DNA of 64,000 bases from the NCBI GenBank assembly GCA_015698045.1, contig BLAL01000356.1, positions 930,001-994,000 on the forward strand, written 5' to 3'. The DNA comes from Rhizophagus clarus (taxonomy: Eukaryota; Glomeromycota; Glomeromycetes; Glomerales; Glomeraceae). The translations under genes and the position numbers were made by a program. Of the stretch, positions 35,641-47,700 are shown piece by piece. Positions within the stretch are counted from its first letter, which is position 1; each line of letters opens with the position of its first letter. Under the pieces are notes generated by a model, which was given only the letters and a program-made list of their open reading frames with translations, did not search any database and was not told the DNA's origin.

Positions 35641-37569
35641 AAACTTTATTTAAAATAAGTAAAAACAAAATAATTTTTTTACTTTTATTTTAACAAATAT
35701 TAATTAATGTTTATTTTTTTTTTTAGATTTAAAAGAAGCAGACGATAATATTTTAAAAGTAAAGAAATTTTAAAATATTTTTTTTTATTTTAATAAATAT
35801 TAACTAATGTTCAATTTTTTTTTTAAGCTTGAAATTTCAATTTGATGTAAATTAGGATATTTCAAATTAAATTAAAAAAACTTTAAAATTATTTTTTTTT
35901 ATATTTTTATTTTATGAAATATTGTTAATATTTTATTTTATTTTTTTTAGATCTGAAATTCTAATAAAGTAAAATAATTTAAAATTTTTTTATTATTTTA
36001 ATAAATATTAACTAATATTTAATTCTTTTTTTTAGATTTAAAATTTTAATCTGAAATATTTTAAAGTTAAAAAACTTTAAAATTATTTTTTACCTTTTCT
36101 TTTTTTTCTAAAAAAATTATTTTTGATTTTACTATTTAATTAATTTAATTTTATTTAGGTGATACATTAAAATATTTTTTAAATATATTATAAGTTTTTA
36201 AAATCTTTTATTTATAATAAAAAATTTTATACATTTTCAAATAAAATGTTAATTAATTTTCTAAAATTTGCAAAATATCTAGAATATTATAATCTGTAAT
36301 ATATAGTAATTTTTATATATTAAATTATTTTAATAATATTAGAATTAATAAAAAAATTTTTAATATTTAAATAAAATAAAATAATTTGATTTCAATATAA
36401 TGAATTTATAATATAATGAATTCTTAACTTACTGAACTTTATAATTTATCATTTATAATAAAGCATATAAAAAAAATTTTAAACTTGATTATGTAATTAA
36501 ACTTTTTACTAGTTTTTTGTGATAATTAAATCTTAATTTTAGTCAAATTATTATTCTTTAATTATATAACAACTTTATATATTAAACTTATTAATTGTTA
36601 CTAAAGTTTGAGTATATAAAACAAATTTACACAATTATACACTAAACTTTTACAATATATTAAACTTTTGCTTTTGAATTGCAAGTTTAGTATGTTAAAG
36701 TTTGACTGTTTTATTAATAATAATTATATTATTAATTAATATTTTTTTTAATACAAAAAAAGCTATAATTAAAAAAATAATTATTTATTACAGAAGCAAT
36801 AAAAAATAATTATATATTATCTGAAAAATATATTTTATTTAACATTTATTATAACAAATAAATTTATTTGTTAGTAATTATAATATAAGTCAATTACAAA
36901 TTATAACTTAGATATTATAATTATAAATAAATTACTATGTATTTTTGTAATAATAAATAATTAAAATTTATTTAAACCAAATTTTTATAAATTAGTTTTA
37001 AATAATAATAATATTAATTATAAATTTTTTATAAAAAAAAAAAATAAATAAAAAAAAATTTTATAATTATTTTTATTATAATTGATAAATAAAATATTTT
37101 AATAAACAAATGTAATAATAAATTAAGAAAATTAGAATATTAATTATATTTTTAAATTAATAATTAAAAAAATTATTAGTAAATAAATGTTTTTTTTTTA
37201 AAAAAATAAATAAAATAAGGTAATAAAAATGGTTTTTATATTCCAATTGGTTAGTTTTTATTATATTTTAAAAAAATTATTTTATATTATTATTATGCTA
37301 AGTGAAAATTTTTTAAAAAATTAAAAAATTTCATATATAAAATTTTTAAAGAAAAAAAAAATTAAAACTGGATTTTTAGATTATAAAACCATAAATTAAG
37401 TTTATATGACCTAAATATAATTTAAATAATAAAAAGAATTATTATTAAAATATATATAAGAAAAAAAAATTATTAATTTTTATTATTTGCAAAATGATTT
37501 TTTTTTTATTAAAATATAAAGTGGAAAAATTAATATAAACTAATTTGTAAACTAAATATTAGACTATAT
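35641..37569. other. Extremely AT-rich stretch
   Basis: Nearly pure A/T with repeated TTTTTTTTAGATTTAAAA-type blocks about 90-120 bp apart between 35650 and 36080, which suggests a decayed tandem repeat. No gene. Confidence 0.45.
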
Positions 37570-38071
37570 AGAAAATATAGGGTTGGTTCGGTCCTGGCAA
37601 AGACCGGTCCTATGTTGGTCCCAGGACCGGTTTTCACGGTCTTCGGTCCATGATTTGAGGACCAGTCTGGACTGAGGACCGATTATATAAAATTTTCATC
37701 CCATAAAATGACAACAAATTATATTTTATTGATCAACTTTTTATATTGAAATATTAAAATTTTCAAATTTTGGTATTTTTAATATCAATATCACATTGAC
37801 TCCTTAATGATGATTAAAAAATGATAATAAAACTCTTTGTAACTATTTGTGTTACATGATCGACATCAATTTAAACTAAGAAACAATGATAAATGAATGT
37901 TGAACTTAGTGCGAAATTGCTTTGCTGATCAGTAAACGACATATTGTAAATAAAAAATTAAAAAAACTTTGAGAACCGGTCAAAAGACTGGTCCGGTCTG
38001 GTCTTGGTGGAAGGACCGGTCTTTTGGGACTGGACCGGACCGGACCGGACTAACCCAACCCTAAGAAAATA
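37570..38071. mobile_element. hAT-type MITE with GGACCGGTC words (486 bp plus duplications)
   Basis: The element proper is 37578-38063. Ends are TAGGGTTGGTTCGGTCC and GGACCGGACTAACCCAACCCTA. Perfect 8-bp target duplications AGAAAATA lie at 37570-37577 and 38064-38071. TAGGG plus an 8-bp duplication is the hAT signature. The outer ~110 bp at each end are filled with GGTCC/GGACC words, and the middle ~300 bp is plain AT-rich sequence with no coding region. Confidence 0.88.
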
Positions 38072-39540
38072 TTTTTCAGATTATATAAGAGAAAATTATA
38101 AAAAAAATTGATAAATTTTTTTTTTTAGAAAAAATAGCAAAGTTATTATTTGATAAAATGTGATTAATGTTTTTATTATTTAATATTTTGTATTTGAAAA
38201 TATCCAAAAATTAAGCAATTATTAATAAAAAAGATATATTAAAATAAAATAAATTTTTTTTAGGACTTATAATTTAAAGCTTCAATTAGAAAAAGTAAAT
38301 TTATAAAATGCTATATTAGAAATTTAAGAATTAAATATTAAGATAAGAAGATTATTAATTAATATTTGTTTTTATATAATAAAAGTAGAAAATTTTAAAT
38401 TAATAAATTTTAATGAATCGTTTCTGAATTCTGAGTTATTCATAAAATTCATAATCTTTTTAATCTTCTCTATTATGATGATTACTTCAGACATTTTACT
38501 TCGTTCTTCTTTTGAATAACAATGCTTTTACCGCAGTAATTACTTTTGATTTGCAAAGTGGAACGAAAATATAAATCTCAGGATATTTTTGCAATTAGGT
38601 GTAAAAGGTATAAAAATTCACAAAATAGCTAATTTTGCACAAAAAAATTTTTGCGAATCCATCTGAAATTTCCAGTACAGAAACACATTAAAAAAATTGA
38701 TTATATGAGCCCAAAAATCCTAGAAAAATATCTACATCAATACTCCTGCAAAAATGATTTATGTGGCAACAAATTTCTTTGTGTCTTGCTAAAAATCTTT
38801 AGTATTGTAAGGTAAATGGAAGTAATAGCTAAAAGGATTAAAAGTAAATAATTCTTATTATTGATATCAGATATTATAACACCAAGGATTTTTCGAATAG
38901 CAATTTCTTATTAATCATTAGACATGAGGAAAAAGATTTTGAATTTTCCCGAAAAATCGTTTATTGGTAAGAGAATGACACTTTATTTAAATTATCAATT
39001 CTTTTTTATTAATAAATAGATTTTTTTTTAAAAAATGAATGTTGATTACTGTTTTTTTTTAAAAAATATTGGTTCATCTTTGTTATTAAAATTTTTTAAA
39101 AGTATTTAGGTTAAAATAATAAAAATTCGGTATTATTTATAGTCTTTTAATTGAAATCACAAAAAAAGTACAAAAAACAGATACTTATCAATTAAATTTA
39201 AATAATAAAATAATTATTTTATTAATGTATTTATTGGATATTTTAATTTAAATTTAATAATAGAGACGAAAAATAATATAGAGGTTGTAGTTTATATAAT
39301 AGAACGATGTGTTTAATTTACATATATTTTTTACTAGTATTTAGATTGATGATGTAAATGAATTAACAGGAAGCTCAATGCGAAACCGTCTACTGGATAA
39401 TAGTATTGAAATTATGATTGAATATTATTATAATTCATTCATAATAAAGAGATGAACCATAATTTATAAGGCATTTCTGCCGGCAAACAATGCATTAAAG
39501 TCCGATCTCTGAAAGGGTAAAATAGAAACCAGAGAAACCA
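38072..39540. other. AT-rich stretch without recognised gene
   Basis: No supported gene. The part from 38400 is less extreme in AT than the part before it. Confidence 0.35.
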
Positions 39541-39544
39541 TAAT

Positions 39545-40218
39545 TTAAACTACAGTAAGGTCAAATGACACCATCAACCAAGTTAAATTAATTTCAAAGA
39601 TAAGAAAACATATTTTATTTGTCCAATATCGTGAATTGTGACAGATTAAACAAAGGATCCAGAATAAAGAAGGCATCCATCTGCGTCTATCAACAATAAG
39701 TTCTTGCTTCTTAATGATAAATGTGGTTACAAAATAGGTTGATATGAATGAATTGCTACTTACCAGAGGTAAAGACATACGAGCAAAACTTCATTTGTCA
39801 ATAATATACTTTTTTGGCAAATTTCACGTATTATTGTGAACTTCAAATCAAATTCAGATGAACATTCTAATAATGGAATGATCATATTAGGTGGTACTAC
39901 TTACTTTCAACAATATCATATAAATAATACTTGTCTTGTAATTTGTATAAAGTCAAATTTAATCAACGTTGAATATTTGTCGCGAATTTGAATAAGTAAT
40001 CTACAATACAGTACACTTTTTTTGAACGATATAATAAGCATGTAATAACAAAATTTATACCTCATCGACGACTGCGCTACCAACGAAAACGGAGAAGACA
40101 GCCCCCAATAAGCCAGTACCGGCAGACAAAAGAAGAAAAAGATAATAAAAACGTTAGTAAACAGTCTTCTAATAATAATCTTAAATATAACTATATTATC
40201 TCTCTTTTTATAGGTCAA
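39545..40218 (-). other. Possible decayed or unresolved host exons
   Basis: The minus strand shows two open stretches of uncertain meaning. One, at 40218-39916, contains a hydrophobic run around VFIIFFFFCLPVLAYWGL. Another, at 39778-39545, starts near a good donor-like CTGGTAAGT. Base composition at 39480-39800 and 40060-40140 is richer in GC than the flanks. I could not assemble a convincing gene and recognise no family. Confidence 0.2.
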
Positions 40219-40556
40219 TAATTATCTTTCAGTATACTGTATTCAATTATTTCATAGTGAAGTTTGTTGAAAAGATTTCAATTCATAATGATTCAAATGT
40301 TCTTTATCCACAACTTCTTTAATCAATTTATTTCGATATTATAAATTTTGATATCAGATAAATAAATTTACAAGACGAAAAATTAAAATTTTGGCCTAGT
40401 AATACCAGATGTCATTAATTTGGCCATAATGCCGCTTGAGTTTATAAATTATTAACGAGTGATTTCGATTACAAATAATTTCTTCTGTATGATTGATAAA
40501 TGAAGTAAGATAAATAAAACAAAAGTTGAAAAAAGTTGGCTATTAACTTGATAATA

Positions 40557-40750
40557 GTGTAGTTAGCCGAAAAATTCAGCCGAAGGCGCAGTCTATTCAT
40601 CACTCCATACATGTGATAAACAGCGTGGACCGGTCTAGACCTATCCTTTTTTGGTATAAATATATATGTCGATCATTAACCAGCAATAAATGTCACCCTG
40701 TGAAAATATTTTTACTGCGCCTTCGGCTGAATTTTTTCGGCTAACTACAC
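40557..40750. mobile_element. MITE with 36-bp inverted repeats (194 bp)
   Basis: The left arm starts GTGTAGTTAGCCGAAAAATT and goes on CAGCCGAAGGCGCAGT. The right arm is its complement with one extra T. ATAATA lies just left, and after one C also just right, a possible 6-bp duplication. The arms are far richer in GC than the surroundings. No coding region. Confidence 0.82.
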
Positions 40751-41229
40751 CATAATATTAACTTGTATTAACTTATATTGTAAATCTAAAATATTAAAGA
40801 AATTCATATTTGTGATATAATAAACAGGCTCAGGAATTTTAATCGTTGATCCGTGAAAAATAAGATAATGAAATTTTAGTAAAGTGTAATTGTTAATCTC
40901 CCGAATTTAAGGCTCTTTTGTAGAATATCATTCCTATATACTGTACAGTATAGTCTATGCGGAATGGTAATAGATTACTTTGGAAATAAGTTTAATTTTT
41001 CTGGAACATACGTTTTATTTGACATCAATGACTTATGAAATATAAGCGTCACCACATGACTGAAAATAACGCGCAGATTATTGAGCTTACAAAAGGTGAA
41101 AAATATCCTAAGCGGAGCTATAATTGATAATGATAAAGGTGGAATTAAATATTTTAGAAATATATTAGCTTTTACACACATTTGTTCTTATAAATCTTGA
41201 AAAATGCAAAGAATTGTGGATGGAAGGCT

Positions 41230-42140
41230 GAAGAACTAACTTTTGGATGAATTTAAAGGATGCAGGTGGTTGATGAACATTTTTTAAAAATGGCCGAGAA
41301 CACTGAATCAAATGATGAACCTTCAAAATCCTTTATTCGTAAATGTTACGAGGACTTAATCACTGTTTTTATGAATAAAAATATAAAATTATGCATCTCA
41401 GGAACTCCAGGAATAAGAAACCGATATTATATACTTTATCATCCTGCAAAATCACATCAAACGGTTATATATGACGATTATATATCAGAAATGGTATTAT
41501 TTTATTTGAGCAAGAAATGCTTTCTATCTTAACAAGACATTAGATGCTGAGGTTTCTTAAAGATGTGGATGAAAGGTTGAAAGTAATCAATTCTTGGGTA
41601 ACTGTTTTGAGTAGATGGACCATCAGATATTGCAAAGTGGAGGAAGGTTCGATTTTCGTTCTTTAGAACCGGATATTGGATTGTTCACAACTTCTGCAAT
41701 TGAAACAAATGTAGATGCAAAGTACTATCCAGAAACTATTCTGGTAAAGGAAAGAAGGGAAGAGTCACCCGGAAGTGGAAATAAAGAAAAAAATGTAAAG
41801 TCAGATTTCGAAGAATAATGTGAGGGCTAGGAATCCGATTTAACAAAGTCAATTGAAGCCATTTTAAAAAGGTTAATAATAAATTTAATAGCTAAAAAGC
41901 GTTTTACCAAGGATTGTTTGCCTGCATCAGATCAGAATGAATTCTTTTTTGTTGCACGTTTTAAAGTCATCTACAAATTGAACAATATACATAATTGTTT
42001 TTGTGCTGATTATATCGAATCTCTCTCAAAAAAAATTATGTTTCTAATAAGACAGGAGCTCTGCCGACGATACAGATATCTTGAAAGTGAATCCACATTA
42101 TACGGGAAGAATATTTCACACTGTAATACGCCTGCCTAAT
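41230..42140 (+). pseudogene. Degraded Crinkler-like / P-loop protein locus
   Basis: An open segment at 41260-41532 translates to a region with KLCISGTPGI, which resembles the P-loop segment common in Crinkler-like and related NTPase proteins expanded in Glomeromycotina. Further open segments at 41615-41818 and 41918-42139 could be later parts of the same locus, but I do not recognise them. The locus looks broken in several places and is best read as a fossil. The family call rests on one motif region only. Confidence 0.35.
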
Positions 42141-42277
42141 TAAAAATTTACTTTAGCTTTGTATGTGGATGGTTATAAATAAGAATATAAAAAAGGTAAA
42201 TCTTTTCTTAGAGATAATCGTGAACGCGGCTTTGTGATATTAATTTGATTTATGAAAAACTAATGCAAGAACATTTG

Positions 42278-42521
42278 TTTCTATATAGGGATTGGAATCG
42301 ATTAATCGAAAATCGATAAAACATAGTAAAATCGATTCTCGAGAATCGATTCTGAAAAATTTTTTTACATATTAGCCGACCTGATTCCAAAGTGATTTCC
42401 AATACAGGCCAAGTACTAATTGTTTTTGCTATAATTAGAAACTGATTCGAAGTCAAGCTGATCATCTATAAAAAAAAATACTGAAAAGATTCGATTTTCG
42501 ATTCCAATCCCTATTTCTATA
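42278..42521. mobile_element. hAT-type MITE with AATCGATT words (228 bp plus duplications)
   Basis: The element proper is 42286-42513. Ends are TAGGGATTGGAATCGATTAA and the complement of TAGGGATTGGAATCGAAAAT. Perfect 8-bp duplications TTTCTATA lie at 42278-42285 and 42514-42521. The palindromic words AATCGATT, TCTCGAGA and GAATCGATTC sit next to the left end. No coding region. Confidence 0.9.
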
Positions 42522-43847
42522 AACAATTTGATTAAAGTTATAGTAATAACTAGAAACTCACTTTAGTAAGTATCCAATTTTGCAAAAGTTGTGACTATTC
42601 ATCATGCTCGCACCTGCGTCAAATAAAAGATTCTTAAATAATGTATTACCACATTATATCAATTTTAAAATCGTCGGCATGCTGTGGATAATTTGGCTAG
42701 TTGAGGTATAAAATAAAATAGCTTTGAAATCATGTCTATTACGTACTATTTTATTGACGTACTTTGGATATATTAGTAATCAAAAAGGCCAATTAGCTTT
42801 TGATCAACTGCGGCTTATCGTTTTATAAAAAAATAAATGATTGATGCTAAATATTAAATATAATCCCCTGTCGCACTAAGTGTCACTCATGATTACCTTC
42901 ATACTAATTTTTGAAAATTGCAGGTGATTAGCTGAGTTTATAAGTGACCGGGAATCTTCCTTTACTTATACCGCGGTGATGATCACTAGTAAGGGAAATT
43001 GGCGTTCAAATTTTTCATGTGCACATGCATGCGCTAAGTGCTAGCATTTTTTTTTTTTTTCTAAGTCGACGATGATGTCAATATAATTAATTGTTTATAA
43101 CGAGACGTATAAATATCAAATATATCAATTGGTCAAATGAGGGTAAACTTTTAATTATTCGTTCTCTGATATTAAACTCGATATGTAATTAATATTATTT
43201 ATGTTATGTTTGATTTTGATAAGCTCTATGTTATAAGTGCTGGAAATTTTTTTGAAAATGTAAAATTACCATTTACCATTAATTTTTAATAATTAGTAAT
43301 ATTTTTAAAGTTCCATTATTTCTTAACTGAACAACAAACATATTGAATAAATATGAATGAATAAACAAAAATAAATCATAAAAGAGTAATAAACGAATAA
43401 GAAATATTGCTGCCTCGATCGTCGATCCGTAATATCCAATAAACTGAAACTTCCGATTCCTCTTCCCTTCGTTTTCCCCTTTTGAATATACTATTCTTTC
43501 ATAAAGTTGTGCGCGCACTACGGATTGTCGATCATTTAATTACTCGAAATTCAAAATAACAAAATGAGCAAATAATATAATTTAGTCTCAAAGAAGCCTA
43601 GTTAATTAAATTAAACTTTTTTGTACGTCCCACTTTAATTTTTTTAATTTATGATGTAAAGTTGAATGAAAGGTAACTTATTCTATGGTGGCGCCAAAAA
43701 AAAAGTTAGCGAAATATTTATGTCCTAATTGTTAAAGCTCACGGGGAATTTATTTAAATATAAAAGAATAATTTTTCATTGCTATTTTTCAATTTTCACG
43801 ATCATCTTTAAATTTGGTTTTTTTTATAGAAAATAAAGAAAAAAAAA
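42522..43847. other. Intergenic region upstream of the SMP gene
   Basis: No gene is supported. It is less AT-extreme than 35-38 kb. It probably holds the promoter of the gene starting at 43848; the 5' leader ends in A-rich AAAATAAAGAAAAAAAAAATG. I cannot assign a specific control site. Confidence 0.35.
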
Positions 43848-44549
43848 ATGTCTAAGCAAAAGTCTAAACCAAAAACTTCGAAGTCTGATATAGAAGCTTT
43901 AGAAGAAGCTGCTACAATAATTCAACGTGAAGAAAGTAGAATGGAAGGACAAAATTTTCCAGGAGGAGCTGGCATATATCTTTTTTACTTTCTTTTTTCT
44001 TTTTTTTTTTCATTGTGTTCAAAAATTAATAATAAATAATTTTTAGCCGAAAAAGCGAAAGCTTTAGTTGATCAAGCAGCGAGTACATACGATGAACCTG
44101 ATGTTTCACCTATCCCTTTTAAAGAAAATAGGAATGAGAAAGCATGCCCTGAACTCGTAATTGATGCGCAACGTACCATTCAACGGGAAGAAGCTAAATT
44201 ACATGGTGGCGAAAATCCTCCCGATGGTGCAGGTATAATCACATTATTTATTTTTACTATTAGATATTATTATTGTCCGGAGCGAAGCGAAGGACTATAT
44301 ATGTTTATGAACGTTAATGACATATGAAGATCACATGACAATATGCGAAGTCCGGTTGTCCGCACGCGTTGCGTCATTAAAATTTTGTGCTACATTGATA
44401 AATAACAAAGATAAAAATAAATTTGTAATACTGATATATTTTTTTTTTCGCTCCGGACTCACAACGGTCTCCGTTTCCTAGTTGATAATTAAATTATTTG
44501 TATAGCTGCCGCTGCTCAATCTATAGCTTCGAGGAGAAAATCCCGGTAG
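43848..44549 (+). CDS. SMP (seed maturation / LEA-like) domain protein, three exons
   Basis: Exons 43848-43971, 44047-44232 and 44506-44549 give 117 residues ending in a TAG. The ATG is the first in frame after an A-rich leader. The protein has two repeats of the SMP pattern: IEALEEAATIIQREESRMEG...FPGGA then AEKAKALVDQAAS, and VIDAQRTIQREEAKLHGGEN...DGA then AAAAQSIASRRKSR. SMP domains are known from plant LEA group proteins and occur in some fungi. The usual inference is stress or desiccation protection, probably soluble and partly disordered. Both introns fall at the same phase-1 position after the GGA/DGA of each repeat. Intron 1 (43972-44046) starts with GC instead of GT. Intron 2 (44233-44505) is GT-AG and carries a MITE. 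The gene looks whole. Confidence 0.82.
44275..44458. mobile_element. MITE in intron 2 of the SMP gene (~184 bp)
   Basis: Inverted ends GTCCGGAGCGAA (44275) and TTCGCTCCGGAC (ending 44458) enclose CG-rich subterminal words (GTCCGGTTGTCCGCACGCG). It explains why this intron is 273 bp while intron 1 is 75 bp. The target duplication is not clear. Confidence 0.75.
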
Positions 44550-44779
44550 AAGCTATTGATTTTATAATTAATTGGCGATACTAATTTTAATTAACTTTGA
44601 ATGTTTTACAGTTATTTATTGATTTTTTACATTAGTAAGTTATTATATGTACAAAAATGAATTTCATTCTTATAAAATATCATGGATTTCCACGAATAAT
44701 ATGTTGGAATCTTTCATTTGATCAAAGTCATAAATAAATTTAATTGCATAACTAGTTAGTTTACTAGTTCTTTATGTTA

Positions 44780-47700
44780 ATTTTACCAGGACCCAGAAAT
44801 ATATATACAGGGGTAGGGTACAGAAATGCGTCGCTACTATAGTGACATTAGACAGGGTAAAGTTTGGATTTGCGTATTCTTTGAAGATTTTTTGGCCATA
44901 GTATGGTTATTAGATCGCGTATTTTTTGCCAAATTTTTAACATGTAAACTATTCTGTTTGCGTATTTTTAGTTTAAATTTGGCAGATCATATACTATATA
45001 TTCAAATACGTAAATAAATAATTTTTAAGTAAATAAAAATTCAACCTGTTGATCTGCAATCTATTTAGGGATATATCTTTGCATTATTTGAAAAAAAAAT
45101 TTTTTTCTTTGTCTCTTTATCATCCACTTATCCTAAAATATGCCAAGTTGGAAGTACAGCTTTGAAAGACTCTCAAAACATAAATATGTTGCTTGTGTTA
45201 TACATCCAAAAAAAGTAGTGTGTATTTGTGGAAAAAAAATAAAACTTAATCGGAAATGGGAAGAGGATTACCTTAACCGTCATGTTCGACGTTCTGGATG
45301 TAAAGCAGATGAAGGACAAAGAACACTTTATAATTGGTTTAAACCAATAGAAATAATAGAAGAAGAAGAAGAATACGAATCTGATGTGTATGATGATATG
45401 GATGATGATGATTTAATCCGAATTGATGAAATAGATGATGATGATCAAAATCAAGAATTTTTAGATATCAATGTTGATGAAATAAATAATACAGGAAATC
45501 CTAAAAAAAGAAAGTTAATTTGTGTTGGTCTCCAATCCGAAGAAATTTCAAAATATATTAAAAGAACTCCTGCACAATTTGGAGGTAGTCGTCGTGTTGA
45601 AATAGTTGCTCGTGAACTCTTTCCTCATTTATTTTCACAGAAATTCAGCAGAAAAAAATTGGATTATAAGCAAAAAAGGAAATTAAATCGACAACTTTTT
45701 GCAGAATCTGTATGGAAAATTGATCGATTAAGTATGTGTTTTATCAGGAATTTTATTTTTTATTTATTTATTAAATAATAATATTTTAATAATTTTTAAG
45801 GTAATTCTGTTCGTGCAAAAACTTGTACTGGAGTTGCTGAAAAAGAAAATATATGTAGTGAATGTTATTCAATTCGATATAACAAAAACTTAAACAATAA
45901 AATTGCGCGTCCTTTACCATTGTTGATTAATGTCAAATTTACTCCAAAGCATTATTGGGAAGATAATCCCTTAAAAAAAATTCTTCAAAATTTTGATCTT
46001 CGTGATATCTGGAATAATCTTAACAATGAATCCGAAATCCAATCAGAAAATCCATGGATTACACTTGCCGATAAAGCACTAAAAGGTGCTTTTAAAGAAG
46101 TACCGGTATTCACTGGTCTATGTGAAGTTATGAGCAACGCTATTGAAAGAAAAATGAAAAATCAAAGTAAAAAGAATATGAAATATAGTGACGAATTTAC
46201 AAATTTTTTAGTCATATTAGGAGGGTTTAGCTCGAGAGCTCTGGATTTATTTCGTCAAAATTTAGAAGGCAGAACAATTCAATCAATTCGGTATATATAA
46301 TTAAATTTATATTATTATATATTTAGATTTGGTTTTTTTATTTTATTTTATTTTATTTTTATTTTTATTTTATAGGCAATTAAGAAGAAGCAGTGAAGAT
46401 TGTTTAACTAATCCAGATTTATGTTATGAAAATGTCGCTAGATTTAAAAGATTAATTGACTCAGTCCAATATGTTGGTCCAGTAGTAGCTATGAGTGATA
46501 ATACAAAACTAAAACCTCGTCTTCGATATTCACCAACTCTTGGATGTATTATTGGTTCAGTACTTTCAAAAGAAGAGACAATAATCAATACATATTCAGA
46601 TATACCGAATGTTATTAATAAAATTAAAAGTGAAAGAGCTATTGCCAAAGATGTTCGTGCTTACATATTACAGGTAATATTTATTAATTTAAATTATTAT
46701 TTGTTATAATTGTTTTTGAATAATAAAATTTATATTTTTAATTAAAAGATTCCATTACCAAAGTTCCCACCAATCGTAATTGCATTAATACCAAACAAAG
46801 GAAATGATAATTCAAAAACTATTGGCCAATTACACAGAAAACTTATTCAAGAGATCGCGCCTCAACTTGGAATTCATATTTTATCTATTGGTTCTGATGG
46901 TGCTATTACTGAGTTCCAAGCACAACAATCAATAATTGATATTCAGACTTCCAAAAGACTTTCTGTACAAGAACCATCCTTAAATATTCATTTTTCATGT
47001 CCCGTTTTTGATAACATTGGCCCAATAGTTCGGGTTCAAGACCCGAAGCATGCGAAAAAAACAGCTAGAAATGCAATAATATCTGGAGCTCGGCTTTTAA
47101 CTTTTGGAACATCTTCAGTCCGATACGATCATTTTCTTACCTTAATTAATCAGCATAATTCAATTATGTATAAAAATGATGTAATTAAGTTAGATAAGCA
47201 AGACGATGCTGCAGCCTACCGAACTTTTTGTTCTGCAAACTTTAAGCAATGTCTTACACATGAATTTAAAGTAAAAGAAGAAATGAAAGGCTTTGCAATA
47301 TATATTTTTATTATGGGTAAATAATACAAATATTTTAAAAAAAATTGAAATTTTACATTAATTTAATTATATAAATTAATTTATTAATTTTTTTTTTTAA
47401 AAAAAAGGGGAACTTATTGATAGCTATTTAAATCGTAATATTTCACCAGTTGAAAGAATAAGAATGGCATTAACGAGCTATTTTTTCCTTCATCTATGGC
47501 ATTTTCATATCAAAACTCTTCATCGGAAATATCCGGACTTTGTATCTATCAGGCAAAATTTTCTATCTGATCAAAGTTTTGCTATTCTTACTTCTCTCTG
47601 TGAATCAATGGTATTGCTCATAAAAGCTTACAGAGATTATTATCCTCAAATACCTTTTCTTCCTTGGTTACATGGATCTGAATCATGCGAACATTTCTTT

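Noticed and set aside
44826-45017. 63-codon open frame near the left end of transposon copy A (mirrored at 63555-63746)
   Set aside because: It is made from the subterminal TGCGTATT words, lies outside the eight-exon gene, and its peptide has no recognisable feature. Identity in both copies only reflects that the copies are identical.
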